Translations under genes and position numbers: made by a program
The notes under the pieces: generated by a model
The model's database searches: none
The model's input: the letters and a program-made list of their open reading frames with translations, nothing else
Told to the model about the DNA's origin: nothing
Shown: piece by piece, positions 35,065-45,400 of the stretch
How the letters are laid out: each line of letters begins with the position of its first letter
Numbering within the stretch: position 1 is the first letter of the stretch
NCBI GenBank assembly: GCA_033977085.1
Contig: CP138906.1
Location: 868,001-932,000 of the forward strand
From: Apirhabdus apintestini
Lineage (GTDB): Bacteria; Pseudomonadota; Gammaproteobacteria; Enterobacterales; Enterobacteriaceae
Direction of reading: 5' to 3'
DNA: 64,000 nucleotides

Positions 35065-36340
35065 GTGGCAAAAAATATTCAAGCTATCCGTGGTATGAAC
35101 GATTACCTGCCTGGAGATACCGCGCTTTGGCAGTGTGTCGAACGTATTTTAAAACAGGTGCTGGCAAGCTACGGTTATAGTGAAATCCGTTTGCCGATTG
35201 TAGAGCAGACTCCGTTATTTAAGCGCGCGATCGGTGAAGTGACCGATGTCGTAGAAAAGGAAATGTATACCTTTGAGGACCGCAATGGCGATAGCCTGAC
35301 CCTGCGTCCTGAAGGGACGGCGGGCTGCGTGCGTGCCGGCATTGAGCATGGTCTGCTGTACAATCAGGAACAGCGTTTGTGGTATATCGGGCCAATGTTC
35401 CGCCATGAACGCCCACAGAAAGGGCGCTATCGCCAGTTTCATCAAATGGGTGTGGAAGTTTTTGGCCTGGAAGGCCCGGACATTGACGCCGAGCTCGATT
35501 ATGCTGACAGCGCGCTGGTGGCGTGCCCTGGGCATCGACCAGCACGTTTCACTGGGCTCGAACTCCATAGGCTCGCTCGAATCCCGCGCGCAATATCGTG
35601 AGGCGCTGGTTGCCTATCTGGAGCAATACAAAGAGCGGCTGGATGACGACTGTAAACGTCGTATGTATACCAATCCGCTGCGCGTGCTGGATTCGAAAAA
35701 TCCGGACGTGCAGTCTTTGTTAGATGATGCCCCTAAACTGGGTGACTATCTTGATGAAGAATCGCGAGCGCACTTCGCCGGTTTGTGTGCCAATCTGGAC
35801 GCCGTCGGCATTCCCTATACGATTAATCAGCGGCTGGTTCGCGGGTTAGATTATTATAATCGCACCGTTTTTGAGTGGGTAACGACTAGCCTCGGCTCGC
35901 AGGGTACAGTGTGTGCCGGCGGGCGCTATGATGGTCTCGTGGAACAACTGGGCGGGCGCGCGGCGCCAGCCGTGGGTTTTGCGATGGGGCTTGAGCGCCT
36001 TATTCTGCTGGTGCAGGCCGTGAACCCGAGTTTTAAAGCTGACTCCGCCGTTGATATCTATCTGGTTTCCTCCGGAGAGGGCACGCAAACTGCGGCAATG
36101 TTACTGGCAGAACGGGTGCGTGATGCATTGCCAGACCGTAAGTTGATGACGAATTACGGTGGTGGCAATTTCAAAAAACAGTTCAGTCGCGCTGATAAAT
36201 GGGGCGCCCGCGTGGCGCTCGTCCTCGGCGAGGATGAAGTGGCTCATGAACAAGTGGTGGTGAAGGATTTGCGTTCCGGTGAGCAGTTAAAGGTTGCTCA
36301 GCGTGATGTGGCCGCCCAATTGCAGACATTGCTGGGCTAA
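35065..36340 (+). CDS. hisS: Histidyl-tRNA synthetase (one frame break and one garbled codon pair)
   Basis: Class II aminoacyl-tRNA synthetase. GTG start at 35065 (as in E. coli), then AKNIQAIRGMNDYLPGD. Motif 2 is GPMFRHERPQKGRYRQFHQM; histidine-binding motif RGLDYYNRTVFEW. The frame breaks at 35491-35500 (GAGCTCGATT for GAGCTGATT, restoring DAELIMLTARWWRALG). At 35553-35561 the text reads GGCTCGAAC where GAGCTCAAC is expected, giving GSNSIG for ELNSIG without a frame change. Repaired length is 424, as in E. coli. Essential, so these are very probably errors. Confidence 0.97.
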
Positions 36341-36377
36341 TTAGCCTGAATAGCCCGGCGTGAAGGAGTAGGACCGC

Positions 36378-36997
36378 GTGGAAATATATGACAACGAAAA
36401 TGAACAGGTCGACGCGATAAAGCGTTTTTTGCCGAGAATGGTAAAGCGCTTGCCGTTGGCGTAGTACTAGGGATTGGCGCTCTGTTAGGCTGGCGGTACT
36501 GGAATAGCCATCAATCTGAATCGGCGCGTACTACCTCTCTGGTGTACGATAAGGCTATTTCTGCTATTAGCGCAGAAAAACCCGCGACGCTGGAAGCTGT
36601 CGATAAATTCGTCGATGAAAACCAGAACAATTACGGCGCGCTGGCTGCGTTAAATCTTGCCCGGCAGTATGTGGATACTCAGGCGCTGGATAAAGCGGCG
36701 GCGACGCTGCAAAAAGGCGTTACGGCCACTAAAGATAGCCAACTACAGGCGCTATTAAATCTGCGCCTGGCGCGCGTCCTGGTTCAACAAAAACAGGCTG
36801 ATGCCGCGCTAAAAACGCTTGAAACCATTAAAGGTGAGGGCTGGACTGCGATGGTCGCCGATATGCGCGGTGAAGCGCTGCTCAGCAAGGGAGATAAGCA
36901 GGGCGCGCGTGAAGCCTGGAGTCAGGGCGTAAATAGCGGAGCTTCTCCGGCCCTGCGCGAAATGATGCAGATGAAAATCAATAACTTATCCAGCTAA
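36378..36997 (+). CDS. yfgM: Ancillary SecYEG translocon subunit YfgM (one frame break)
   Basis: Inner-membrane protein associated with SecYEG and periplasmic chaperones. GTG start at 36378 (VEIYDNENEQVDAIKRF). The transmembrane segment is ALAVGVVLGIGALLGWRYW after repair; TPR-like helices follow (YGALAALNLARQYVD, LQALLNLRLARVLVQQKQAD). One T is missing near 36426 (six for seven). Repaired length is 206, as in E. coli. bamB follows after 10 bases. Confidence 0.94.
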
Positions 36998-37007
36998 GAG
37001 GGACCCG

Positions 37008-38188
37008 ATGCAATTGCGTAAATTATTTGTGCCTGGCCTTATTTCACTAGCATTGCTCAGCGGCTGCTCTTTATTCAGTAGTGAAGAGGATGTGGTTAAA
37101 ATGTCCCCGCTGCCGAAAGTTGAGAACCAATTTTCTCCGGAGAAAGCGTGGAAAACCTCGGTTGGCGATGGTATTGGCGAATTCTACTCTAATCTACATC
37201 CTGCCGCGCAGGATGGCGTTGTTTATGCAGCAGATCGTTTTGGCAAGGTTAAAGCGGTTGATGCGAATTCTGGTAAAGAAGTCTGGAGCGTTAATTTAGC
37301 GGAAAAAACGGGCTTTTCTCTGCTAATCGCCCAGCCTTACTCTCCGGTGGTGTGACAGTTTCGGGCGGGCACGTATACGTCGGTAGCGAGAAAGCGCAGG
37401 TATATGCGCTGAATACCTCCGATGGCACTACTGCCTGGCAGACCCGCGTTGCGGGTGAGGCGTTATCACGGCCGGTAGTGAGTGACGGTGTGGTTTTGGT
37501 GCATACCAGTAACGGGCAATTACAGGCGCTGGATGAAAATAGCGGCGCGGTTAAATGGACTGTAAACCTGGATATGCCAACGCTTTCACTGCGCGGAGAG
37601 TCTGCGCCGGTTGTTGCCTATGGCGCTGCGGTTGTTGGCGGGGATAACGGACGCGTGAGCGCCGTGCTGTTAAATCAGGGGCAAATGATTTGGCAGCAGC
37701 GTATTTCTCAGGCGGTAGGCGCAACAGAAATCGATCGTCTGGGCGATGTGGATGTAACGCCGGTAGTGGTTAACGGCGTAGTCTACGCGCTAGCCTGGAA
37801 CGGTAACCTTACCGCGTTAGATTTACGATCCGGGCAAATTATGTGGAAACGTGAACTGGGTTCCGTCAACGATTTCATCGTCGACGCCGGGCGTATCTAT
37901 CTGGTAGATCAAAGCGACCGCGTCCTGGCATTATCCGCCGACGGTGGCGTTACGCTCTGGACTCAATATGATTTACTGCATCGCAACCTTACGGCGCCCG
38001 CGCTATTTAATGGTTATCTGGTTGTAGGTGACAGTGAAGGTTATATGCACTGGATTGATACCACCAACGGATTGTTCGTGGCACAGCAGGAAGTGGACAG
38101 TTCCGGATTCCGTACGGAGCCGGTCGTTGCAAATGACAAACTGTTAATTCAGGCGAAAGACGGCACGCTGTACGCGATTACGCGCTAA
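37008..38188 (+). CDS. bamB: Outer-membrane assembly lipoprotein BamB (one frame break)
   Basis: Eight-bladed beta-propeller of the BAM complex. Signal peptide with lipobox LLSGC (Cys20), then propeller repeats such as VKAVDANSGKEVWSVNL, GQVYALNTSDGT-like and LTALDLRSGQIMWKRELG. One A is missing near 37305 (six for seven), restoring LAEKNGLFSANRPALLSGG. Repaired length is 393 (E. coli 392). Confidence 0.96.
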
Positions 38189-38204
38189 CAGCTGACAGCC
38201 AATG

Positions 38205-38250
38205 AAAACGGCCCCCTGAGCGTATAGCTGGGGCCGTTTTCCTGTTTTTA
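38205..38250 (+). terminator. Rho-independent terminator after bamB
   Basis: Perfect 11-bp stem AAAACGGCCCC (38205-38215) and GGGGCCGTTTT (38230-38240), followed by CCTGTTTTTA. Confidence 0.9.
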
Positions 38251-38306
38251 GTCGCAGCGCTTTATGGCGCTGTCGATAATTCGTTAGATAGTAAGAGGCA
38301 TTAATA

Positions 38307-39790
38307 ATGATACCAGTGGTCGCGCTTGTCGGGCGCCCTAACGTTGGAAAATCCACGTTGTTTAACCGATTAACTCGCACGCGCGATGCGCTGGTGGCGG
38401 ATTTTCCTGGGCTGACTCGCGATCGTAAATACGGCCGTGCTGAAGTGGAGGGGCGCGAGTTTATCTGTATTGACACTGGCGGTATCGATGGAAGCGAGGA
38501 AGAGGGCGTTGAAACACGGATGGCGGCTCAGTCACTTCTGGCGATAGAAGAGGCCGATGTCGTACTGTTTATGGTAGATGCGCGCGCGGGATTAATGGCA
38601 GCCGATAAAGCGATTGCCAGTCATTTACGTATGCGTGATAAGCCGACGTTCCTGGTCGCCAACAAGACCGATGGCCTGGATCCCGATCAGGCCGTGGCCG
38701 ATTTTTATTCCATGGGCCTCGGGAAATCTATCCGATAGCGGCATCGCACGGGCGCGGAGTGACCAGCCTTCTGGAACACGTACTACTGCCCTGGATGGAA
38801 GAAACCGCGCCGGAAGAAGAGCAGGATGATGACGCGGCATACTGGGCGCAGTTTGCGAAAGAACACGGTGAGGCGCCGGAAGAAGAAGAAGCCGAGGCTG
38901 AATTTAACCCGCAGGATCTTCCTATTAAGCTCGCTATCGTTGGGCGGCCGAACGTAGGTAAGTCGACGCTTACTAATCGGATTCTGGGAGAGGATCGCGT
39001 CGTCGTGTATGACATGCCGGGTACCACCCGCGATAGCGTCTACATTCCTATGGAACGTGATGAGCGTGAATATATACTGATTGATACCGCGGGGGTACGT
39101 AAGCGCGGCAAGATTACCGAATCGGTAGAAAAATTTTCCGTGATCAAAACGCTGCAGGCAATTGAAGATGCCAATGTTGTGTTACTGGTCATCGATGCGC
39201 GTGAGGGCATTTCCGATCAGGATTTATCGCTATTAGGCTTTATTCTTAATAGTGGGCGCTCACTTGTAATTGTGGTGAATAAATGGGATGGCCTGAGCCA
39301 GGAAGTAAAAGAGCAGGTGAAAGAGACGCTGGATTTCCGTCTTGGATTTATTGATTTTGCTCGCGTACATTTTATTTCTGCGCTGCACGGCAGCGGCGTT
39401 GGCAATTTATTTGAGTCCGTGCTGGAAGCTTATGATAGCTCAACGCGGCGTGTAGGAACCTCAATGCTGACGCGTATTATGACTATGGCAGTTGATGACC
39501 ACCAGCCACCGCTGGTGCGCGGGCGCCGAGTAAAGCTGAAATATGCCCATGCCGGAGGCTATAATCCTCCTATCGTTGTAATCCATGGCAATCAGGTAAA
39601 AAATCTGCCGGATTCATATAAACGCTACCTGATGAATTATTTCCGCCGCTCGCTCAATGTCATGGGAACGCCTATTCGCATCCAGTTTAAAGAGGGTGAG
39701 AACCCTTACGCGAATAAACGTAATACGCTTACCCCCACGCAGATGCGAAAGCGTAAGCGTTTGATTAAGCACATCAAACAAAGTAAATAA
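38307..39790 (+). CDS. der: Ribosome-assembly GTPase Der/EngA (one frame break)
   Basis: Essential tandem GTPase for 50S maturation. Two G domains, each with G1 GRPNVGKST, G3 and G4 motifs (first: DFPGLTRDR, NKTD; second: DMPGTTRDS, NKWD), and a C-terminal KH-like domain. An acidic linker (EEEQDDD, EEEEAEAE) joins the domains. One G is missing near 38720 (GGG for GGGG), restoring GLGEIYPIAASHGRG. Repaired length is 494 (E. coli 490). In E. coli yfgJ and xseA follow; here an 11-kb island intervenes. Confidence 0.97.
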
Positions 39791-39828
39791 AGTCTTTTTG
39801 AAGAACAGTTCATACAGAGATAACTTTC

Positions 39829-39854
39829 GCCCGCACGGCTAGCGGGCTTTTTTT
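39829..39854 (+). terminator. Rho-independent terminator after der
   Basis: Stem GCCCGC (39829-39834) and GCGGGC (39842-39847) with a seven-base loop and a run of seven T. Confidence 0.92.
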
Positions 39855-39865
39855 GCCAACTGAAA

Positions 39866-40060
39866 ACTACGTCCTATGGACGTGGTCATCAACGGGTTTT
39901 GGCTCTGCCTTGTTGTTTTGGGATTTAAATCTCACAAGACAGACTGGCAGAGACTTTTTAAGGAATTTGATATGCCCCTCTGGGGCATCAAAGCAAAGCC
40001 GCCTTCTATGAAGGCGCATTTTTACTGCCAGATAAAACCTACGCCCTGCAGAGGTGGTGA
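39866..40060 (+). other. Cluster of stem-loops (structured RNA or transposon-end remnant)
   Basis: Non-coding sequence with successive strong hairpins having three-base loops: ACTACGTCC-TAT-GGACGTGGT at 39866-39886; ATGCCCC-TCT-GGGGCAT at 39972-39988; CGCCTTC-TAT-GAAGGCG at 40000-40016, followed by CATTTTT. Between them CTCTGCC and GGCAGAG can pair over about 50 bases. Near 40037 a sequence resembling the first hairpin recurs (CTACGCCC...GGTGGT). This could be an IS200/IS605-type end remnant, a repeat unit, or a small RNA ending at the third hairpin. No protein frame fits. Confidence 0.5.
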
Positions 40061-40469
40061 ACATCGTTACCTTATGAACTTGGCTATTTAATTCTCCAAA
40101 ACTGGCGGTATTCTTCCCTGTTCTTTTAATTTCCTTCTACATGAGGAAAAATATAAACTGTTTTCTGCGAGATAGATTTTGCTATTAGTTTTATGGGGCA
40201 ATAAATTTTTCTATATTTATTGTTGATTGTAATTAGATTATTTCATTATTCTTAATGGCATATATTAATAATCTTATGGGAAGAAAGGGTTTTAATGCTG
40301 AATTTCTTTAAAATAAGATCTCGTAATCGCGTTGTGAATTTCTTATTCTAATTATTCATAATGACAGGCTGGTAAATGTGATGCAGTTATTTACTGCAAT
40401 GATAGAATTAGTAACTAAACCTATGGTGTAGAATAGCTTAGATATGTTTTAAAATAATATATTAGTTAT

Positions 40470-40504
40470 ATATGTTACCGCATTAATTAAGTGCGGTAAC
40501 ATAT
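40470..40504 (-). terminator. Long hairpin after the microcin-like gene
   Basis: A 13-bp perfect stem (ATATGTTACCGCA at 40470-40482 with TGCGGTAACATAT at 40492-40504) and nine-base loop, 17 bases past the stop of the minus-strand bacteriocin-like gene. The following bases on that strand are AT-rich but not a pure T run. A terminator or mRNA-stabilising hairpin is likely. The 400 bases to the left (40085-40469) are AT-rich with no gene seen. Confidence 0.6.
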
Positions 40505-40520
40505 CGTTAGAATTTAATGA

Positions 40521-40820
40521 TTAAGAAAGCTGAGATTTCGCATTTCTGCGAGACTGAACGATAAGCTGAATGCCGTTTGCCATATCGCTAATGGTTTCAC
40601 CCCAATGCAGCGGGTTAAAAATATTATCAACAATTTCACCAATACCGCGACCCAAAGTAGTCCCTGCGGATACAGTCAGACCATCAGGGTCTTTAACACC
40701 GCGTGAAGCATAATCATTAGCAACAATATTACCAATCGTGGAGCCTATTTTGCTACCCAGATCGGTGAAGAAGCCAGCGCCGGAAACCGTTTGTAATTCA
40801 TTCGTGGTTAAATTACGCAT
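40521..40820 (-). CDS. Class II microcin-like precursor with double-glycine-type leader
   Basis: Intact, 99 residues. The N-terminus MRNLTTNELQTVSGAG closely follows class II microcin leaders (for example MccV MRTLTLNELDSVSGG and MccL MREITLNEMNNVSGAG), which are cut after GG/GA by peptidase-containing ABC exporters. Cleavage after SGA would give about 84 residues starting GFFTDLGSKIGSTIGNIV, glycine-rich and amphipathic, without cysteine. The C-terminus (QSRRNAKSQLS) lacks the serine-rich siderophore tail of class IIb. No exporter, accessory or convincing immunity gene is nearby, so export would rely on genes elsewhere. Its target and activity are unknown. AT-rich surroundings suggest transfer. 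Confidence 0.75.
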   Translation of the reverse strand: MRNLTTNELQTVSGAGFFTDLGSKIGSTIGNIVANDYASRGVKDPDGLTVSAGTTLGRGIGEIVDNIFNPLHWGETISDMANGIQLIVQSRRNAKSQLS

Positions 40821-41270
40821 AATTAATTACTTTTTAATTTGATAATTTATTTTCTGTATAACCATCATGACGATTGACATGATGAGCATATGTTAGTTTA
40901 TGAATTTCCTCCGGCAATCGTAAAGGGCCAAATTTCATTTTATAACGGGATGTGGGTGTGAGATTGTGCAACTAGCTTAGCTAGGGAAATAAATGTAATC
41001 ATTTATTGCATGAATTATTAAATTATCTAAATTATTTTATTTCAATGTAATTGATGGTCGGAAATTGACTTATCAATATAATATTACATGGTAATTGTAT
41101 TTCCGCTTAAACTATAAAAGTCCGGGGATTAAGTATAGATTTATGTAAGTTATTACATTAAAGGTTAACGCAGAGAGAGTAATTACAGTCTTTTCCTATA
41201 CTCCAGTAACGATAATTTGTGTTATCATTAACTTGTGTTTTACATTTAGTGATATTGCAATGAGAGGGAA

Positions 41271-41634
41271 ATGATGAAGAAAACAATTATCGCACTATCT
41301 GCTCTGGCTTTATCTACTCCGGTTTTAGCCAACGCGCTATCTCATGCATCGGATGAAACCGTGACGCAGGCACATCAAAATGCGGACCATGCTAAGGAAA
41401 AACTGCATCACGCGCAGCATGGCGGTGAAGAACTGCAGCTTAAAACCAAACACTCGGTTGAAGGAAAACGCGATAGTACGGGCAGTAAAATAAGCGAAGG
41501 CTCTCAGAAAGCCTGGGATAAAACGAAAGAAGGGACTGAGAAAACGTGGGACAAAACAAAGCAAGGCAGCGAAAAAGCACTGGGATAAGACAAAAGAGGG
41601 GGCTCATAATTTAAAGAGCCGCATATCTGAGTAG
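41271..41634 (+). CDS. Secreted lysine-rich 11-residue-repeat protein (one frame break)
   Basis: Not recognised as a named gene. A signal peptide (MKKTIIALSALALSTPVLA) precedes a highly charged, His/Lys/Glu-rich helix. The C-terminal half holds 11-residue repeats of the form EKAWDKTKEGT, EKTWDKTKQGS, EKAWDKTKEGA, resembling LEA/apolipoprotein-like amphipathic repeats. The frame breaks near 41580 (GCACTGGGAT where the other repeats read GCCTGGGAT); repaired, it ends NLKSRISE at TAG 41632-41634, 120 residues. Start ATG ATG at 41271/41274 after GAGAGGG. Probably periplasmic; a stress or desiccation role is only a guess. Confidence 0.7.
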
Positions 41635-41656
41635 TATCATCGGCTTTTATCTGCTA

Positions 41657-41682
41657 AACAGGCCGCTTAAGGCCTGTTTTAT
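41657..41682 (+). terminator. Rho-independent terminator after the repeat protein
   Basis: Stem AACAGGCC (41657-41664) and GGCCTGTT (41671-41678), six-base loop, T-rich tail TTATTTTA. Confidence 0.88.
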
Positions 41683-41788
41683 TTTAGATTCAACATAATG
41701 ATTTTGTTATGTTCGTCATAATCATTAACTTCCTATTGATATATTGGTTATCGCTCAGGCCTGTGCGATTCCTTTTTAAGGAGAAAAT

Positions 41789-42114
41789 ATGTTTCCTAAT
41801 TTAAAAAAATGGGCTTTTTTTATATTTCTCCCGATTTCTCGCCACAGACTCACACTACTCGTCAAACGAATGCTGATGAAAGTTGTACTTTTATCACCGT
41901 CGGGTTTGACCCTTCAGTAAAGCATGACGGATCGATTCTTGAGGTTGCAAAAACTTTGTACCACGAAGGCGTTCAGACAATTGAGATTTGTGGCGGCTTC
42001 GGCCCTGAATGGGTGGTTCGTATCAGCGATGCGCTTGAGCACAAGATCCCAGTAGGGTCGGTGATGTATGGCCCCGAGTGGCGCGCGGCGTTACTTGACA
42101 TCATGAAGCCCTGA
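41789..42114 (+). CDS. DUF6506-like small protein (one frame break)
   Basis: Resembles the DUF6506 family of about 100-residue proteins of unknown function: an N-terminal strand (WAFFYISPD), then EVAKTLYHEGVQTIEICGGF and IPVGSVMYGPEW. A good ribosome site (AAGGAG, 41777-41782) selects ATG 41789 (MFPNLKKWAF). In the printed frame this start leads to a wrong sequence: the seven-T run at 41815-41821 is one T short, and repair joins it to FFYISPDFSPQ. Corrected length is 108. Family assignment is from memory of its pattern; no function is inferred. Confidence 0.65.
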
Positions 42115-42420
42115 GCCAATGGCATACCTACACTCTTTCACTTTACGAAATCACATTTGGGAACCAGATTAGCAGCATGAGGGCTTGAATGCCCCTGCTG
42201 GTACATCAATTAGGGCTGATACTCCCTTGTAGGCCAGCCACCCTATATTCCTTGCCAAAGCCGATCTTCTTAGCATGAGGATCAGGCCCGAAACCGCAAT
42301 ATACCCCGCTTTTGTACTCAAATTTGGCCGATTGCTGATTAACGCCCCTGTTAGAGTGACACGCTAATACTTTTCAGCGTTTCCGGGTCTATACCGGTGA
42401 CACAACTTATAGGGTTCGTT
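42115..42420. other. Intergenic stretch with a possible minus-strand gene fragment
   Basis: No complete gene. On the minus strand an open stretch from about 42380 to the stop at 42208-42206 encodes peptide-like sequence including SAKFEYKSGVYCGFGPDP and KKIGFGKEYRVAGLQG, but without a start codon. It may be the tail of a lost gene; I do not recognise it. Confidence 0.4.
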
Positions 42421-45400
42421 ATGGCCGGGCAGGCACTCGTTAGCATTCTTATTCCCGCTTACAAAAGCTTTTGGTTCGAAACCGCGTTGCGCAGCGCCAT
42501 CCAGCAGGATTACCCACACTGTGAAATTATTATCGGTGATGACAGCCCAAACGATGATATTTTCCATATTATTGAGAAACTACGCAGTGAGTCGCCTTTC
42601 CTATTAAGTATCAGCGTAATAGCCCGGCGCTAGGGAGGCGGGTAATATTACTTCATGTATAGGTATTTCTCGTGGGGAATATGTTAAGTTTTTATATGAT
42701 GATGATGTATTAAAGTTAAATTGTATAAGTAAACTTGTGAAAGCCATTGAGTGTCATCCACAAATTGTGATGGCAACTGCTTCACGGATTCGCATAGACG
42801 CAAATGGCAATAAAAAGAAAACTTACCTCCACCGTGAATATATCGATTTTGCGGTACCAATAAATTCAGATAGCGTTCTTTATGGGCCGGATATTGCAAC
42901 TGTATTAGCTGATCGGGTCATGAATTTTATCGGTGAGCCAAGTAGCATATTAGTTAAAGCTAAGGCGCTGCAAGATATTCTACATAACGGTGAAGTTATA
43001 AACACTTTAGGTGGAATAGCCTTGGCTTTTATTGGCGATCTAACGATGTATATTAAGTTATTACGCTTAGGGCATTTGGCTTATGTTTGTGAACCCTTAT
43101 CTGAATATCGTATTTCATTGTTACAGCGTTGCCATCAAGGTCAAGATGAAGCTCATATTGTCGCTCAGTCCTTCCGCCGTTTACCGGAAGTAATTAAGCA
43201 ACTTGGCTGGTATGACGATTCGCTGCCAAAAGGCCATATGCGCGTAGCGCCTTTAAACGCGCCTACGCATTTTACGCAATACAATATTTTACAGGGGCTA
43301 TATTGCTCGCTGGCTTCGGCGCGCTTGAGTGAGTGGCTGGCGCCGCGTCAGTTATTGCCAGAGCAGCTTCCGCTTGCTGAGGATTATTTTTCCAGCCATG
43401 GAAAAAGTGCAGTTTGTACAGTTTTTATCGATGTACGCCACGGCAACGCGCAGGAGTGGAAACGTACGGTTGATAGCCTGATGCCCGTAGCAGGGTTGTC
43501 CTGGAGCATCATTGCTCTAACGGAGAAAGACGCGCCTTACCTCCCACCGGGAACCCAGTGTGTGCGCCTGAAAGGGAAAATGGGGCTGGAGCAACTTAAC
43601 GAAAAACTGGCGAACTTAAGCAGTGACTGGGTATTGTTCGTTACCAGCGGTAGTGAGATTTTACGCTCGGGCGCCATAGCATTGGCCGCTGGGCTAAGTC
43701 AGGCGGAACATTGCCAGGCTGTATACGCCGATGAGTTCTACGCTATCGACGGTAAGCCCTTAGGCAATGCGTTTCGTCCAGATTTTAACCTTGATCTGCT
43801 GTTAAGCAATCCGGCGAAAATGGCCCGGCACTGGCTATTTCGGCGCCAGTGGATTCTGGAAAACGCGGTGCTGGACGCGGGCTGCACTCAGTCATATGAA
43901 ATGGCGTTAATTTTACGCTTAATTGAAACTCAGGGGGCCGGGGCAATAGGACATCTGGCGGAGCCTCTGCTGATGAATCACACAATTCCTCATGCGCGGC
44001 AGGAGGAGGCCGGAGTTATTCTGCAGCACCTCCACCGCCGTGGCTATTCCCAGGCCGATGTTCGTATCACGCATGAGGGCCCATATCAGTTGATATACCG
44101 GCATGCGGCCAAACCGCTGGTCACTGTTGCCGTGCTGGGAGGGGAGCTGAGCGATTTAATGCAGTGTGTGACGGGTATCCTGGAGAATACCTGTTACGCT
44201 CACTATGAGCTGGTTATAGTGGCAGAAAGCCAGGCGCAGCCGGAGAAAGAAACCTGGTTACGCAAGGCGCAAAGTGCGATGCCGGAAAAAATTCGCGTAC
44301 AGCGTATCGATACTCAGCAGCATGCTGCGATGGCCAATGCGGCGTTAATGAGCGCCAGAGGCGAGTACGTTGTATTCGTTGATGGTAGTATTACCCTGAG
44401 CGAAGGCGACTGGATTGAAAAATTGCTTAATCACGCTCTGCGGCCAGAGGTGGCCATCGTGGGCGCTAAGCAGGTGAATAAAAAGAATCTGGTTCGTCAC
44501 GGCGGCTATATCCTGGGCTTCAAGGGCGTGGTTTTTGACGCCTTTTATGGTATGGATGACAGCATGAGCGCTTATATGGGGCGTTTGCATGCGGATCAAA
44601 ACTATTCAGCGGTCTCTGGCGATCTGATGATGGTACGTAAAGATGCGGCGTTTGCGATTGACGGTTTTGATACCGAATTGACAAATTATGATGACGTTGA
44701 TTTTTGTCTGCGAATGCGCCAGCAAGGGCTATTAACGGTATGGACTCCCTATGTCCGCGGGATTTGCGGGCAGGGTAAACCTGAAGGAAGCGCGGTGAGA
44801 CAGGAGATGGATGAGCATCTGCTTTTAAGCCGCTGGATGCCGCTATTAAGCCAGGACCCTGCCTATAACGTAAATCTGGCGCGCTCGGGGATGACATTTG
44901 ACGTGCGCGAAGATACGCAGCTAAGCTGGCAGCCTCTTTCCTGGCGCCCTCTACCCGTCATACTGCCCTGCATCAACCCAGATGAAGGTGGAAATAGCGG
45001 ATTCCTGCGTATTGCCGAGCCTTTCCACGCCATGCTGCAGGCAACGCGTATTGATGGTTATCTGTCACAAACGCTGCCTGATATCACCGAACTGGCTTAT
45101 TTAGCGCCTGATAGCATGGTGTTTCAGCATCGCAATAGCCGTCAGTTTCACGACTGGCTGCGTAAGTGTGGGAAATTTAATAACGCGTTTAAAGTGTATG
45201 AGACTGGATTGTTATCTTCCTGATGCCCCGCTTAAACATCCGCTGCATTCTTTATCTTTAGACAGCGATCTTGGGCAGTTACGGCACAGTTTCAGGAATA
45301 TCCATCGGCTGGTGGTTGCAACAGACGCGCAGGCTGAGGCGTGGGCAGGTATGCATGATAATATTCTGGTGCTGCCGGATTATCTGCCGGTTCAATCCTG

